NCBI GenBank assembly: GCA_900554545.1
Contig: USHW01000003.1
Span: forward strand, 1 to 64,000
DNA length: 64,000 nucleotides
Direction of reading: 5' to 3'
Origin: an uncultured Prevotella sp.
GTDB taxonomy: Bacteria; Bacteroidota; Bacteroidia; Bacteroidales; Bacteroidaceae
Shown: positions 46,597 to 54,934 of the stretch, in pieces
How the letters are laid out: each line of letters opens with the position of its first letter
Position numbering within the stretch: the stretch's first letter is position 1
Notes under the pieces: model-generated
Seen by the model: the letters and a program-made list of their open reading frames with translations, nothing else
Database searches by the model: none
Told to the model about the DNA's origin: nothing
Translations under genes and position numbers: made by a program

Positions 46597-47751
46597 TTAC
46601 ATCCGTTCTTTAAGGGCTTCGTACAATTCATCGCGCGTGAACTGTTTGCAGCATCCGGGCATCAGCAGGCACGTATCGGCGGCCTTGCGCAGCACAGTCT
46701 CGTCAGTAATGCCAATCTCGCTCCAGCATGTAGGCATGCCGATTTCACGTATGAAATCCTCAAGCGCGTCGATGCCTTTCGCGGCTGTAGCATCTACTGT
46801 GTCGCCCTTGACACCCCATACTACCTCAGCCATGCGTGCCAGTTTCTCCTTTCCGAAGGGCAGCATGTGGCGGTAAAAGGCAGGGTGGATTACAGCCAAG
46901 CCACAGCCGTGGTTGCAGTTGGTGTACGCCCCTACGGCATGCTCAAGCGCATGGCACTGGAAGTCGGTCTGCTTGCCCAATTTTAGCAGGCTGTTCTCCG
47001 CCATCGCCGAAGCCCACATCAGCTCTCCGCGGGCGAAGTCGTCCGACGGGTTGGCAATGAGTGCGCGCAGGTTCTTAATCACGTTGCGCATTACTGCCTC
47101 GTTAATCTCGTCAGACAGGTTAGTGGCCTGCGGCTTTCCCATATACGTCTCCATGCAGTGGCTCAGCGTGTCGAACGCACCGCTTACAACCTGCTTCATC
47201 GGTACGGTAAGCGTCAGGTCGCTGTCCAATACGGCAAAGCTGTTGTAAGCACCGACAAGCGGCTGCTTCAGATGCAGCTCCGTGTTGGTTATCACCGCGC
47301 CGTTGTTCTGCTCGGCGCCAGTACCAGATGCCGTTACGACAGCACCAGTCGGGATGAACGCAGAAGGAGTTTTGTGCTTCGTATACATCATCTCCCACAC
47401 GTCTTCGTCAATACATGCCTGTGCGGACACAATCTTGCAGCAGTCGATTACAGAGCCTCCGCCAACTGCAAGGATAAAGTCAACGTGCTGCTCGCGTGCT
47501 ATGCGCGCTCCCTCCTGCACCTTGTTGTACGTCGGGTTAGGCATTATGCCGCCGAAATCAACTATCTCCTTGCCGCACTCGCGCAGCCAGCTCGCAATCC
47601 TGTCATACAGCCCCGTCCGCTTGAGCGAGCCTCCGCCGTAGGCCAGCATCACACGCTTGCCAACGTGTTTCATCTCCTCTTTAATCGCGTCCTCTGCGCA
47701 CCCCTTGCCAAAATGCTGGCGCACGGGGTATTGAAAGTTGAATTTTTCCAT
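46597..47751 (-). CDS. Iron-type alcohol dehydrogenase, YqhD/butanol-dehydrogenase branch
   Basis: NAD(P)H-dependent enzyme of 384 aa reducing aldehydes to alcohols. It closely follows the YqhD/BdhA pattern: 'HFGKGCAEDAIKEEM', cofactor loop 'YGGGSLKRTGLYDRI', 'EIVDFGGIMPNPTYNKV', 'DFILAVGGGSVIDCCK' and the metal-site run with Asp and His in 'GAFDTLSHCMETY' and 'CHALEHAVGAYTNCNHG'. In E. coli YqhD detoxifies short-chain aldehydes under the AraC-type YqhC. Here the gene lies at the end of an AraC-controlled redox island, separated from the flavodoxin gene by a repeat region of 150 nt with no operator copy. Confidence 0.92.
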   Translation of the reverse strand: MEKFNFQYPVRQHFGKGCAEDAIKEEMKHVGKRVMLAYGGGSLKRTGLYDRIASWLRECGKEIVDFGGIMPNPTYNKVQEGARIAREQHVDFILAVGGGSVIDCCKIVSAQACIDEDVWEMMYTKHKTPSAFIPTGAVVTASGTGAEQNNGAVITNTELHLKQPLVGAYNSFAVLDSDLTLTVPMKQVVSGAFDTLSHCMETYMGKPQATNLSDEINEAVMRNVIKNLRALIANPSDDFARGELMWASAMAENSLLKLGKQTDFQCHALEHAVGAYTNCNHGCGLAVIHPAFYRHMLPFGKEKLARMAEVVWGVKGDTVDATAAKGIDALEDFIREIGMPTCWSEIGITDETVLRKAADTCLLMPGCCKQFTRDELYEALKERM

Positions 47752-47764
47752 AGTGTAACGTATT

Positions 47765-47900
47765 TTTTGTGAGTTAAAGGGAGTTATCGGGAGTTATCGC
47801 TCGCTATGCTCGCTCTTGGAGTTAAAGGACAATAGCATTTAAAGGCAATGTCCTTAAACTCCACTGCGGACGCATGGAGCCATAACTCCCTGTGACTACA
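47765..47900. repeat. Inverted arms of the AAGTTAAAG family, copy 4
   Basis: The left arm is GAGTTAAAGGGAGTTATCGG and right-hand segments are CTTAAACTCC and CATAACTCCC. A TCGCTCGCTATGCTCGCTC block between them resembles the palindrome in the other copies. It fills the gap between the alcohol dehydrogenase and the flavodoxin lipoprotein. Confidence 0.6.
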
Positions 47901-47901
47901 T

Positions 47902-48594
47902 TTAACTTCCGGAATTATTTGTAATGCCAATATCGTTCAGCCATTCGAGTATGTCATCTGCCGACGATGCCACGTTGCCACGTGAGATGCTTAGTCCGGT
48001 AACCATCGTTGCGTCAGGCTCCAATGCCGATATGTCGTCAACGGTACCCGACCATCCGCTGCCGCCGTGCGACGAAAACGGAATGATACGCTTGCCCGCA
48101 AAGTCGTATTTGTCAAAGAACGAGTATAAAGGCATAGGCATCTGATACCACCAGATTGGGTAGCCGACGAATACGACGTCGTAATCGCTGAAGTTGGTGA
48201 TGTCCGTTGACAGTTCGGGATGCACGTTGTTCAGCCGTTCTTCGTTAGCCTGTTCGGCCAGTTCATTGTAATTTTGTGGATAGGGCTGTGCCGTCTGGAT
48301 GCGCACCATGTCGCCTCCTGTCGCTTCGCCGATGACAGTTGCCATATATTCCACACTGCCGTATGTGTCGCCGTTGACAACAATCCGGCTGGCAGAAGTG
48401 GCCGCATCCACGCCGTTGTCAGGCAGCGGCTCTGAGAAGTAGGCTATCAGTATGTTATGGTTTGTGCCCGTAACCACATCTTCCGGCTGCGTGCCGGTGT
48501 CGTTGTCGTCACCGCTGCATGCGGTGAACGCCGTGACTGCGAGCAGCATTATGCATTGCAGGCACGCTTTCATTATACTTGTTTTGAGTGACAT
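47902..48594 (-). CDS. Flavodoxin-like lipoprotein
   Basis: Exported flavodoxin-fold protein of 230 aa. A lipobox 'VTAFTAC' lies about 30 residues in, followed by an acidic 'SGDDNDTGTQPEDV' linker. The flavodoxin domain has 'NILIAYFSEPLP', 'YDVVFVGYPIWWYQMPMPLYSFFDKYDFAGKRIIPFSSHGG' and 'DDILEWLNDIG', typical of the flavodoxin_4 group found in Bacteroidetes clusters with aldo/keto reductases. I chose ATG 48594, 10 nt after the upstream stop at 48605; ATG 48573 is possible. It is last in the flavodoxin/DUF362/flavodoxin operon. Confidence 0.82.
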   Translation of the reverse strand: MSLKTSIMKACLQCIMLLAVTAFTACSGDDNDTGTQPEDVVTGTNHNILIAYFSEPLPDNGVDAATSASRIVVNGDTYGSVEYMATVIGEATGGDMVRIQTAQPYPQNYNELAEQANEERLNNVHPELSTDITNFSDYDVVFVGYPIWWYQMPMPLYSFFDKYDFAGKRIIPFSSHGGSGWSGTVDDISALEPDATMVTGLSISRGNVASSADDILEWLNDIGITNNSGS

Positions 48595-48604
48595 AAGCGT
48601 TGCT

Positions 48605-49729
48605 TCAATGTTTGTCAATGATTGTTTTCCGTCCGTTTACTATGTACACGCCAGGCGCCAGAGTGTCAAGGCTCTTGGCATTGGTCAGCACTTTCACTCC
48701 GTTGGTGTCGTAGACGTTATATCTCTGAGATGCAGCGGCAGGCTGGCTTATGCCTGTTTCGCCGCTGTCAATGTCTATAAGGTTGTACGAAGTCGTGCCT
48801 AAACCGATTTGTTCGGCATAGTCAACAATGTGAGTACCATGCTGGCGGTTGATGCGCTGGATAAGGGGCGCGCTGTCATCACCGGCCGTTGACTCATGGT
48901 TGAACACAAGGTCGAGGCACGCCTTGTCCAGTGCTACGGGGTCGAGAGAGGCGAGTATGCCGGTGTCGTGCATCTGCGGGGCTGACGGACTGCCGTCACA
49001 GTCGCAGTCAACTGACAGGTTGTTCATCACGTCAATGTATATAACGTTGCCGTTGAAGTAGTTGTGCACGGCCTGTGCGGCGGCCGCCATCGACTCGAGG
49101 AATGCGTCCTGACCTTGCCGGTTGTTGAAAACCTGACCCGGGTTGCTATATTCTCCGGCAGTATGGATTAGCGTCTTTCCCTCGCGTGATGCCATCCCGA
49201 TGCTCTGGTTCTTAAGCACGCCGCCGAAGCCGCCCATCGCGTGCCCTTTGAAATGGGCGAGGTTTATAAGGAAGTCATAGTTGGCAATGTGACTGCCTAC
49301 GCGGTCAAAACTAATGTGTGTGCTGTCGGCAACAGGTATGTCAAGGCTGCCTTCCTCGTCCATGATGTCCACCGGAGCAATGGCAGTAAACCCGCGCTCT
49401 TCTATGGCGCGGCGGTGGCTTGCCGTGCTGGAGCGGTTTCCTGTGTAGGCAGTATTGCATTCAACTATTGTTCCGTCAACCTCGTCAACCAGTCCGCGGA
49501 TGAATTCAGGGCGCAGATAGTATGTCCGGGCTGATTCGCCGGTGCTTATTTTCACCGCAACGCGCCCTGTCGCCCTTACGCCAAGTGCATTGTAGATGCG
49601 GAGGAGTGATTCGGGCGATATTTCAGACGTGAAGTAAACGTTGGCAGGAGCCTGCGCCCTGCCGACGCACCAGCAGGTTGCCAGCATACAGGCGGCCGCT
49701 GCCAGTCTTTTAATAATCATTGCTGTCAT
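48605..49729 (-). CDS. Exported DUF362-like protein with C-terminal sorting-like tail
   Basis: Exported protein of 374 aa with a signal peptide ending at about 'CVGRAQA'. The body matches the DUF362 pattern ('GRVAVKISTGE', 'DFLINLAHFKGHAMGGFGGVLKNQSIGMASREGK', 'ILASLDPVALDKACLDLV'). It lacks the ferredoxin CxxCxxC cluster many relatives carry. The last 40 residues ('RYNVYDTNGVKVLTNAKSLDTLAPGVYIVNGRK') look like a type 9 secretion C-terminal sorting tail, suggesting surface delivery. It sits between two flavodoxins (gaps 24 and 10 nt), so it is probably part of the same redox operon. Confidence 0.8.
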   Translation of the reverse strand: MTAMIIKRLAAAACMLATCWCVGRAQAPANVYFTSEISPESLLRIYNALGVRATGRVAVKISTGESARTYYLRPEFIRGLVDEVDGTIVECNTAYTGNRSSTASHRRAIEERGFTAIAPVDIMDEEGSLDIPVADSTHISFDRVGSHIANYDFLINLAHFKGHAMGGFGGVLKNQSIGMASREGKTLIHTAGEYSNPGQVFNNRQGQDAFLESMAAAAQAVHNYFNGNVIYIDVMNNLSVDCDCDGSPSAPQMHDTGILASLDPVALDKACLDLVFNHESTAGDDSAPLIQRINRQHGTHIVDYAEQIGLGTTSYNLIDIDSGETGISQPAAASQRYNVYDTNGVKVLTNAKSLDTLAPGVYIVNGRKTIIDKH

Positions 49730-49753
49730 ATCCAGTTGCTTATTAATGTCATG

Positions 49754-50299
49754 CTATTTGATTACCTTTATTTCCTTCAGCCACTGCTCTATGCCGTCAG
49801 TGCTGCGGTTCACAGCGCCGAAGCCCTTTAGGTGTTTGGCATCGGGAGTAAGCTCAGCTATCTTGGCAAGGGTCTCGTCGCGGTATGTGGCAGCGTATGT
49901 ACAGAACGGCACGACAGTCTTGCCCTTGAAGCTGTAGCTCTCTGTGAATGTGTTGATAATCATCGGAGCAGTCCACCACCACACCGGGCAGCCTATGAAC
50001 ACGATGTCATACTTATCCCAGCCGGCCACCTTGTCCTTTATGGCAGGGCGTGCGTTCTGTTCCTTCTCAGCTTTTGCCACCTCCGTGCAAGAAGTGTATT
50101 CAGTAGGGTAGGGCTTTGAGGGAGTGATGCGGAAGAGCGTGCCGCCTGTTTTTCCGGCAATGAACTTGGCCACGTGCTCGGTGTTTCCTCCCCAGCTGAA
50201 GTATGCTACAAGAATGTTTCCGCCATTTCCTGCGGTCTGTGCCTGTATGCCGACGCAAATCGTCAAGGCCACAGCAAGCAATAAAGATTTAAGTTTCAT
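49754..50299 (-). CDS. Exported flavodoxin
   Basis: Flavodoxin-fold protein of 181 aa with a signal peptide ending near 'VGIQAQ'. The FMN phosphate loop region is 'ILVAYFSWGGNTEHVAKFIA', and the second and third conserved parts are 'KYDIVFIGCPVWWWTAPMIINTFTESYSFKGKTVVPFCTYA'. A periplasmic flavodoxin would need an electron donor outside the cytoplasm. It is the first gene of the operon whose promoter carries the shared operator (50395-50458). Confidence 0.85.
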   Translation of the reverse strand: MKLKSLLLAVALTICVGIQAQTAGNGGNILVAYFSWGGNTEHVAKFIAGKTGGTLFRITPSKPYPTEYTSCTEVAKAEKEQNARPAIKDKVAGWDKYDIVFIGCPVWWWTAPMIINTFTESYSFKGKTVVPFCTYAATYRDETLAKIAELTPDAKHLKGFGAVNRSTDGIEQWLKEIKVIK

Positions 50300-50394
50300 A
50301 ATACTGTTGTTTATTTGTTTGTTGTCATATACCTTATCATATATATCATTACAGCTTGTCTGCCTGAATGCTTGCAGCTGTTTTTTTCACACCG

Positions 50395-50458
50395 CAAAAT
50401 TACCTCTTATAGCAATACACATCAATACACGGATTACAGATTGGTACACCAATTTCAA
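50395..50458 (-). promoter_or_regulatory. AraC-regulon promoter/operator, site 1
   Basis: On the minus strand the -7 box TAATTTTG (50395-50402) is preceded by 20 nt and then the operator whose plus-strand reading is CAATACACGGATTAC (50423-50437), AGATTGGTACACCAATTT. It replaces the -33 element, as in activator-dependent promoters. It is the most divergent of the four sites. Confidence 0.8.
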
Positions 50459-50479
50459 TGATGTGTGCCGTGGCCTGAT

Positions 50480-50600
50480 GCAAAAGGCCGTCTTCCGGCG
50501 TGCAAAAGACCGTCTTTTAAATGACGAAAGGCCACCTTTCAGACGATGAAAGGCGGCCTTTTGCAACACCCTTGAAAACAATCCACTAACCTATTGAGCA
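50480..50600. repeat. Modular GGCC-type interspersed element, copy 11
   Basis: Units AAAAGGCCGTCTTCC, AAAAGACCGTCTTTT, GAAAGGCCACCTTT and GAAAGGCGGCCTTTT are followed by a degenerate end module (CTTGAAAACAATCC). It lies between operator site 1 and the end of the next operon. Confidence 0.75.
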
Positions 50601-50671
50601 CCAAGCGGTTATGTGCAGACTGCAGCTTGGCGTGCGTCTGCTTGTTTTTTTAATGCTACGTTATCCTTGTT

Positions 50672-51676
50672 TTATTTGTTGCTGACAGGTGTTCCGCCGA
50701 ACACTCCGCTCATTGTCATTGCGTCGAGAGCATGGTCTATCTCCTTTACCTCGCCTTCCGCCAGGACGATGTCTGCCGATTTGGCGTTCTCTTCCAGCCG
50801 TCCGGGCTTGCGTGTGCCGGGTATCGGTACAATCCACGGCTTCTTGCACAGCATCCATGCGAGCGAGATTTGAGCCGGAGTGGCATTCTTTTCTTCTGCA
50901 AGGCTACGCAGCATGGACATCAGGCTGCGGTTCTTCTCAAAGCTGTCAGCCGTGAACTGCGGCATGGAGGCACGGTAGTCTGTTGACGGGTCGAAGCTTG
51001 ACGAGGCCGTGTAGCGGTCGCTCAGCAGACCGTTGGCGAGCGGCGAGAATGCCACAAGGCCGATACCAAGCTCCTCTAAAACGGGGAACAGCGCCTCATA
51101 CCAGCGCGCCATCATCGAGTAACGGTTCTGCACGGCTGCAAGCGGACATACGGCGTGCGCCCGGCGTATGGTGTCTTCGGTGGCTTCTGATATGCCCCAG
51201 TGCAGTATCTTGCCCTCGCGTATCAGGCTGTTCATCACCTCGGCCACTTCTTCCACAGGCACATTTGTGTCTACCCTGTGCTGCCAATATATGTCAATGT
51301 GGTCGGTATGCAGGCAGCGCAGCGACCCCTCAAGGCTGCGGCGGATGGTTTCGGGACGCGAGTCGGTGATTAACGGATAAGGCACTTTGCCGCTTTCCGT
51401 ATCGAAACTGATGCCGAATTTCGTTGACAGCACAATCCTGTCGCGGTACGGTCTGAGTGCTTCGCCCACAAGTTCCTCGTTGTCGTGAGGGTTGTCTTCG
51501 GTTCCATAGCTCTCCGCCGTGTCGAATAATGTGTAGCCCAAGTCAACCGCCTGCGCCAGCAGTTCCGTCATTTCACGGTGACCGGCAGGTGCTCCGTAGG
51601 CGTGGCTCATGCCCATGCAGCCCAAGCCAACTGCCGAAACGCGCAGCCCGCTGTTTCCTAAATATCTGTATTCCAT
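50672..51676 (-). CDS. Aldo/keto reductase (second of a tandem pair)
   Basis: Cytosolic AKR barrel of 334 aa, predicted NADPH-dependent carbonyl reductase. It starts 'MEYRYLGNSGLRVSAVGLGCMGMSHAYG'. The tetrad is visible: Asp and Tyr in 'LFDTAESYGTEDNPHDNEELVGEAL', Lys in 'VLSTKFGIS', His in 'DIYWQHRVD'. The 'PWIVPIPGTRKPGRLEENAKSA' cofactor segment is intact. It follows its paralogue by 10 nt, and the two share a promoter with operator site 2. The pair looks like a tandem duplication, with obviously similar sequence along the whole length. Confidence 0.93.
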   Translation of the reverse strand: MEYRYLGNSGLRVSAVGLGCMGMSHAYGAPAGHREMTELLAQAVDLGYTLFDTAESYGTEDNPHDNEELVGEALRPYRDRIVLSTKFGISFDTESGKVPYPLITDSRPETIRRSLEGSLRCLHTDHIDIYWQHRVDTNVPVEEVAEVMNSLIREGKILHWGISEATEDTIRRAHAVCPLAAVQNRYSMMARWYEALFPVLEELGIGLVAFSPLANGLLSDRYTASSSFDPSTDYRASMPQFTADSFEKNRSLMSMLRSLAEEKNATPAQISLAWMLCKKPWIVPIPGTRKPGRLEENAKSADIVLAEGEVKEIDHALDAMTMSGVFGGTPVSNK

Positions 51677-51686
51677 GACAAAATGT

Positions 51687-52685
51687 TTATTTCTTTACGC
51701 TTAATCCTCCGAACACATCGCTCATTTCCATGCTGTCAAGAGCCTCGTCGATGGCCTGCACTTCCTCCTGCGTGAACTTGATTCCGGCCGCTCCGGCGTT
51801 CTCCTGCAGGCGTTCCGGCCTGCGTGTGCCCGGTATCGGCACTATCCACGGCCGCTTGCACATCATCCATGCCAATGAAACCTGCGCCGGGGTGGCATGG
51901 TGTGTGTCGGCAAGAAGGTTTATAAGCGCGAACAGGTGGCGGTTTTTTACGAAGCTGTCGGCCGAGAACTGTGGCATGGTAGAGCGGAAATCTGTCTTCG
52001 GGTCGAAGCGTGTCTCGGCGTTGTAGCATTCGCTCAGCAGGCCGTTTGCAAGTGGAGAGAAGGCCACGAGGCCTACACCCAGCTCTTCAAGTACGGGGAA
52101 AAGCCGTTCGTGTCGGCGTGCCATCATCGAGTAACGGTTCTGAACGGCTGTGACGGGACACACTGCGTGCGCACGTCGAAGGTACGTCTCGTCAGCCTCG
52201 GATATGCCCCAGTGGAGCACTTTGCCCTCTTTTATCAGTCCGGCCATTGTTTCCGCCACAACTTCCGGTTCAGTGTCGGGGTCAATGCGGTGCTGCCAGT
52301 AAAGGTCTATATGGTCAGTCTGAAGGCGGCGCAGCGAACCTTCCGCTTCTTCCCTGATGCGCTTTGTCGACGAGTCGGCCAGCACCGGCCACGGCCAGGG
52401 TACAGAACGGTCCATAGTTATGCCGAATTTCGTTGCAAGCACCACCTTGTTGCGGTAAGGCTTCAGCGCCTGCCCGACGAGGTTCTCGTTGTCGTGCGGG
52501 TCGGCTTGTGTGCCGTAGCTTGCGGCGGTGTCGAAGAGAGTGTAGCCTATATAGACGGCTTTTGCCAGCAGCCCGGCCATCTCCTGTTTGTCGGCTGTTG
52601 CTCCATACGTGTGGCTCATGCCCATGCAGCCCAGTCCTACTGCGGAAACACGGAGTCCGCTGGTTCCCAAGTTCCTGTATTCCAT
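51687..52685 (-). CDS. Aldo/keto reductase (first of a tandem pair)
   Basis: AKR of 332 aa, paralogue of the next gene. Tetrad: 'LFDTAASYGTQADPHDNENLVGQAL' (Asp, Tyr), 'VLATKFGIT' (Lys), 'DLYWQHRID' (His). ATG 52685 (MEYRNLGTSGLRVSAVG) aligns exactly with the paralogue's start and lies 31 nt downstream of the -7 box. The longer frame would begin within the operator. It is controlled by operator site 2. Substrates are unknown; the Tas/YajO-like branch acts on small aldehydes and ketones. Confidence 0.93.
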   Translation of the reverse strand: MEYRNLGTSGLRVSAVGLGCMGMSHTYGATADKQEMAGLLAKAVYIGYTLFDTAASYGTQADPHDNENLVGQALKPYRNKVVLATKFGITMDRSVPWPWPVLADSSTKRIREEAEGSLRRLQTDHIDLYWQHRIDPDTEPEVVAETMAGLIKEGKVLHWGISEADETYLRRAHAVCPVTAVQNRYSMMARRHERLFPVLEELGVGLVAFSPLANGLLSECYNAETRFDPKTDFRSTMPQFSADSFVKNRHLFALINLLADTHHATPAQVSLAWMMCKRPWIVPIPGTRRPERLQENAGAAGIKFTQEEVQAIDEALDSMEMSDVFGGLSVKK

Positions 52686-52715
52686 ACAAATTCTTTTTTG
52701 TCGTTTTTCTGTCGG

Positions 52716-52780
52716 CAAAGTTACAGAAAGCCGCGAAATACGTCCATACACGGATTACAGAACGTTGCACCCATTTTACT
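52716..52780 (-). promoter_or_regulatory. AraC-regulon promoter/operator, site 2
   Basis: On the minus strand the -7 box TAACTTTG (52716-52723), 20 nt, then the operator with plus-strand reading CCATACACGGATTAC from 52744, AGAACGTTGCACCCATTTT. There is no TTG at the -33 position, so an activator is expected. Confidence 0.85.
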
Positions 52781-52831
52781 GCGACACGGGCAAAGCCTGT
52801 GCAATGAGGGTGCACCGTAGCTGTTTTTTTG

Positions 52832-52990
52832 CACGGTCAACGGCTCTATGGCGTATGGCGGCAAGCAAGCGCTTTTCCAAAAAGCCGCCTTTTGTCATGT
52901 AAAAGGCCGTCTTTTACACGCTAAAAGGCCACCTTTCATGCGGTAAAAGGTGGCCTTTGGCTAACGCGCTGATAATCAGCGGTGTTGCAA
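52832..52990. repeat. Modular GGCC-type interspersed element, copy 12
   Basis: It is bounded by ACGGTCAACGGC on the left and CGCTGATAATCAGCGGTGTT on the right. Units AAAAAGCCGCCTTTT, AAAAGGCCGTCTTTT, AAAAGGCCACCTTT and AAAAGGTGGCCTTT lie between. It is the longest copy and fills the gap between two operons. Confidence 0.85.
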
Positions 52991-53048
52991 AGGGTGTGTT
53001 GTGCATGCTGAAAAGCCCGTCCTGCTTGCGCTCGAATATGATTGAGAC

Positions 53049-53996
53049 TTACAGCTTTGCGCCCCAAACCATTTTCTTTACGTCGTCCAATGTCGCGTTG
53101 AAGAAGCGCTGTTCCTTGTTGAGCGAGCGCATCTGACGCATCTCCTCGTCGGTAAGCGTGAAGTCGAAGATTTGGATATTCTCCTTGATATAGTCGGGGT
53201 TGGATGCTCCGGGGATTACGGAGAAGCCCTCCTGGATGTGCCAGCGCAGTATGACCTGTGCCGGAGTCTTGCCGTGGGCTTCGGCAATCTTCTTTATGAC
53301 GGGGTCTTTGAACAAGGCTCCGTTGCTCATCGCACCGCCCAGCGGAAACCAGCACTCCACCTGTATGCCGTACTTGGCGGCCTTCTTGCGCATTTCCAGG
53401 CGCTGAGCATACGGGTGGCATTCTATCTGGAGCACAGCCGGCTTGATGGTGGATTTGCTGATTATCTCGTTCCATACCGAGTCGTTGGCGTCGAAGTTGC
53501 TGATGCCGAGAGCGCGAACCTTGCCCATCTTCACCGCCTTTTCCATGTCACGCCATGCGCCTGTGAAGTCGCCTACGGGCTGATGGACGTAGAGCAGGTC
53601 GATGTAGTCGAGCTGCATGCGTGCCAGCATGTCGTCGATGGCCTTCATGGTTTTGCCCTCGCCGTATTCTGTAGGCCACAGCTTGCTGGTTATCCAAATA
53701 TCTTCACGCGGTATGCCGCTTTCTTTCACGGCTCGTCCTACGCCCGCTTCGTCCTGGTAAGCGTGGGCAGTGTCTATGTGGCGGTAACCGGCTTTCAAGG
53801 CGGTGAGGCAGGATTGCTCGCACACTTCGTCGCTTGGCTGCAGGAAAGTGCCGATGCCGAAGCGCGGCATCTCCACCCCGTTGTTGAGCTTTACTAATGG
53901 TACGCCGACAGTAGTGGTCTTCTCCTGTGCGCCGATGGTGCATGCGCTGCCGCACAATATCATTGCCGACAGCAGGATTTTCATTAACGGTTTCAT
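53049..53996 (-). CDS. Exported aldo/keto reductase (DkgA-like)
   Basis: AKR of 315 aa resembling 2,5-diketo-gluconate reductases: 'VKLNNGVEMPRFGIGTF', Asp/Tyr in 'HIDTAHAYQDEAGVGRAV', Lys in 'WITSKLWPTEYG', His in 'LLYVHQPVGDFTGAW', and 'SVIPGASNPDYIKENIQIFDF'. It carries an N-terminal signal peptide (MKPLMKILLSAMILCGSACTIGAQ), so it should be periplasmic or lipid-anchored, odd for a cofactor-dependent AKR. It is last in the four-gene operon from 56676. In E. coli the homologue DkgA is controlled together with YqhD. Confidence 0.88.
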   Translation of the reverse strand: MKPLMKILLSAMILCGSACTIGAQEKTTTVGVPLVKLNNGVEMPRFGIGTFLQPSDEVCEQSCLTALKAGYRHIDTAHAYQDEAGVGRAVKESGIPREDIWITSKLWPTEYGEGKTMKAIDDMLARMQLDYIDLLYVHQPVGDFTGAWRDMEKAVKMGKVRALGISNFDANDSVWNEIISKSTIKPAVLQIECHPYAQRLEMRKKAAKYGIQVECWFPLGGAMSNGALFKDPVIKKIAEAHGKTPAQVILRWHIQEGFSVIPGASNPDYIKENIQIFDFTLTDEEMRQMRSLNKEQRFFNATLDDVKKMVWGAKL

Positions 53997-54010
53997 CTTT
54001 TTCTGTGTTT

Positions 54011-54922
54011 TTATAATTGCCTGTTAGCTTCCTTTATGCTGTATAGTGACACGTGCTCGTTGCGGTAGCGGGCGTTGGGGTTCATCTCTTTCATCTGCTT
54101 GAAGAGTATTGCTTTCTGCGGACAGTTGTGTATGCAGGCGAAGCAGAACTCGCATTGGCCCTCCGTCTTCACCCCGGTGGATGTCAGGGAGTAGTTGCCT
54201 TGCGGACACACTTCGGTGCAGATGCCGCATCCGATACATGCGTCGGTTATCGTGAAGGAGTCTTCACTCTGCACAAGGAAGCCTGTTTCAGGGTCAACCC
54301 CCGACGCTTTCAGGAAACCTGCGTGCTGTTGGCGTTCCAGTTCCGTAACCGGTTCATGCCAATGGCGCTGCTGCGCGATGTCGGCAGTGATGCGCTTCAG
54401 GCTTTCGGGAATGTGCTTGTCAATCTTTATCTGCTCGTTCATGTCGAAGTTGGGCAGCCAGTTGTCAACCATTATCATCGTTGTGATGTAGTCGAAGGGG
54501 CATCCGGCCTTCCGCGATATGTCGTCCCATATCTCCACGGCGTTGCATTTGCGGTTGCCGTATGTCAGTACGGCGAACTTGTATTTTGCCTCCAGCCGCG
54601 CTTTCTTGATGAACTTGCGCACCATGTTGGGCGGCATGTGCCCGTAAATGGGGTAGACTATGCCTATTTCGTCGGCCTCGAATGTGTACCGGCCTTGTTT
54701 CATCAGTTGCGGGATGCTTAACAGTTCGGCGTGTCCGCCGGCCAGTTCGCGCGCTACGTAGAGGCAGTTGCCTGTCCCCGTGAAATACAGGATAATGCGT
54801 TTCTTCATATCGTTATTGCATGATGTCAGTGTGGGTAAGCCCATGCAGAAGGCTCCGGCGGCGAGCATCCCCATGCGTTTGAGTGCGGAGCGGCGTGATA
54901 TGCCATTGTTGTTCTTGTCCAT
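54011..54922 (-). CDS. Flavodoxin/ferredoxin fusion (EFR1-like) with twin-arginine signal
   Basis: Electron-transfer protein of 303 aa. The N-terminus 'ISRRSALKRMGMLAAGAFCMG' is a Tat-type signal followed by a possible lipobox ('TLTSCNND'). A flavodoxin-like domain ('RIILYFTGTGNCLYVARELA', 'EIGIVYPIYGHMPPNMVRKFIKKA') is followed by two [4Fe-4S] motifs, 'CIGCGICTEVCPQG' and 'CEFCFACIHNCPQ'. The fusion matches EFR1-type proteins, which are usually cytosolic. Tat export would deliver a loaded flavin/iron-sulfur protein outside. It lies in an operon with two AKRs and an esterase. Confidence 0.87.
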   Translation of the reverse strand: MDKNNNGISRRSALKRMGMLAAGAFCMGLPTLTSCNNDMKKRIILYFTGTGNCLYVARELAGGHAELLSIPQLMKQGRYTFEADEIGIVYPIYGHMPPNMVRKFIKKARLEAKYKFAVLTYGNRKCNAVEIWDDISRKAGCPFDYITTMIMVDNWLPNFDMNEQIKIDKHIPESLKRITADIAQQRHWHEPVTELERQQHAGFLKASGVDPETGFLVQSEDSFTITDACIGCGICTEVCPQGNYSLTSTGVKTEGQCEFCFACIHNCPQKAILFKQMKEMNPNARYRNEHVSLYSIKEANRQL

Positions 54923-54934
54923 GTTGTCGGAATA

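Noticed and set aside
47752..47901. A fifth copy of the AraC operator in front of the YqhD-like gene
   Set aside because: The gap contains only AAGTTAAAG-family repeats; no CACGGATTAC-like sequence at the right distance from a -7 box.
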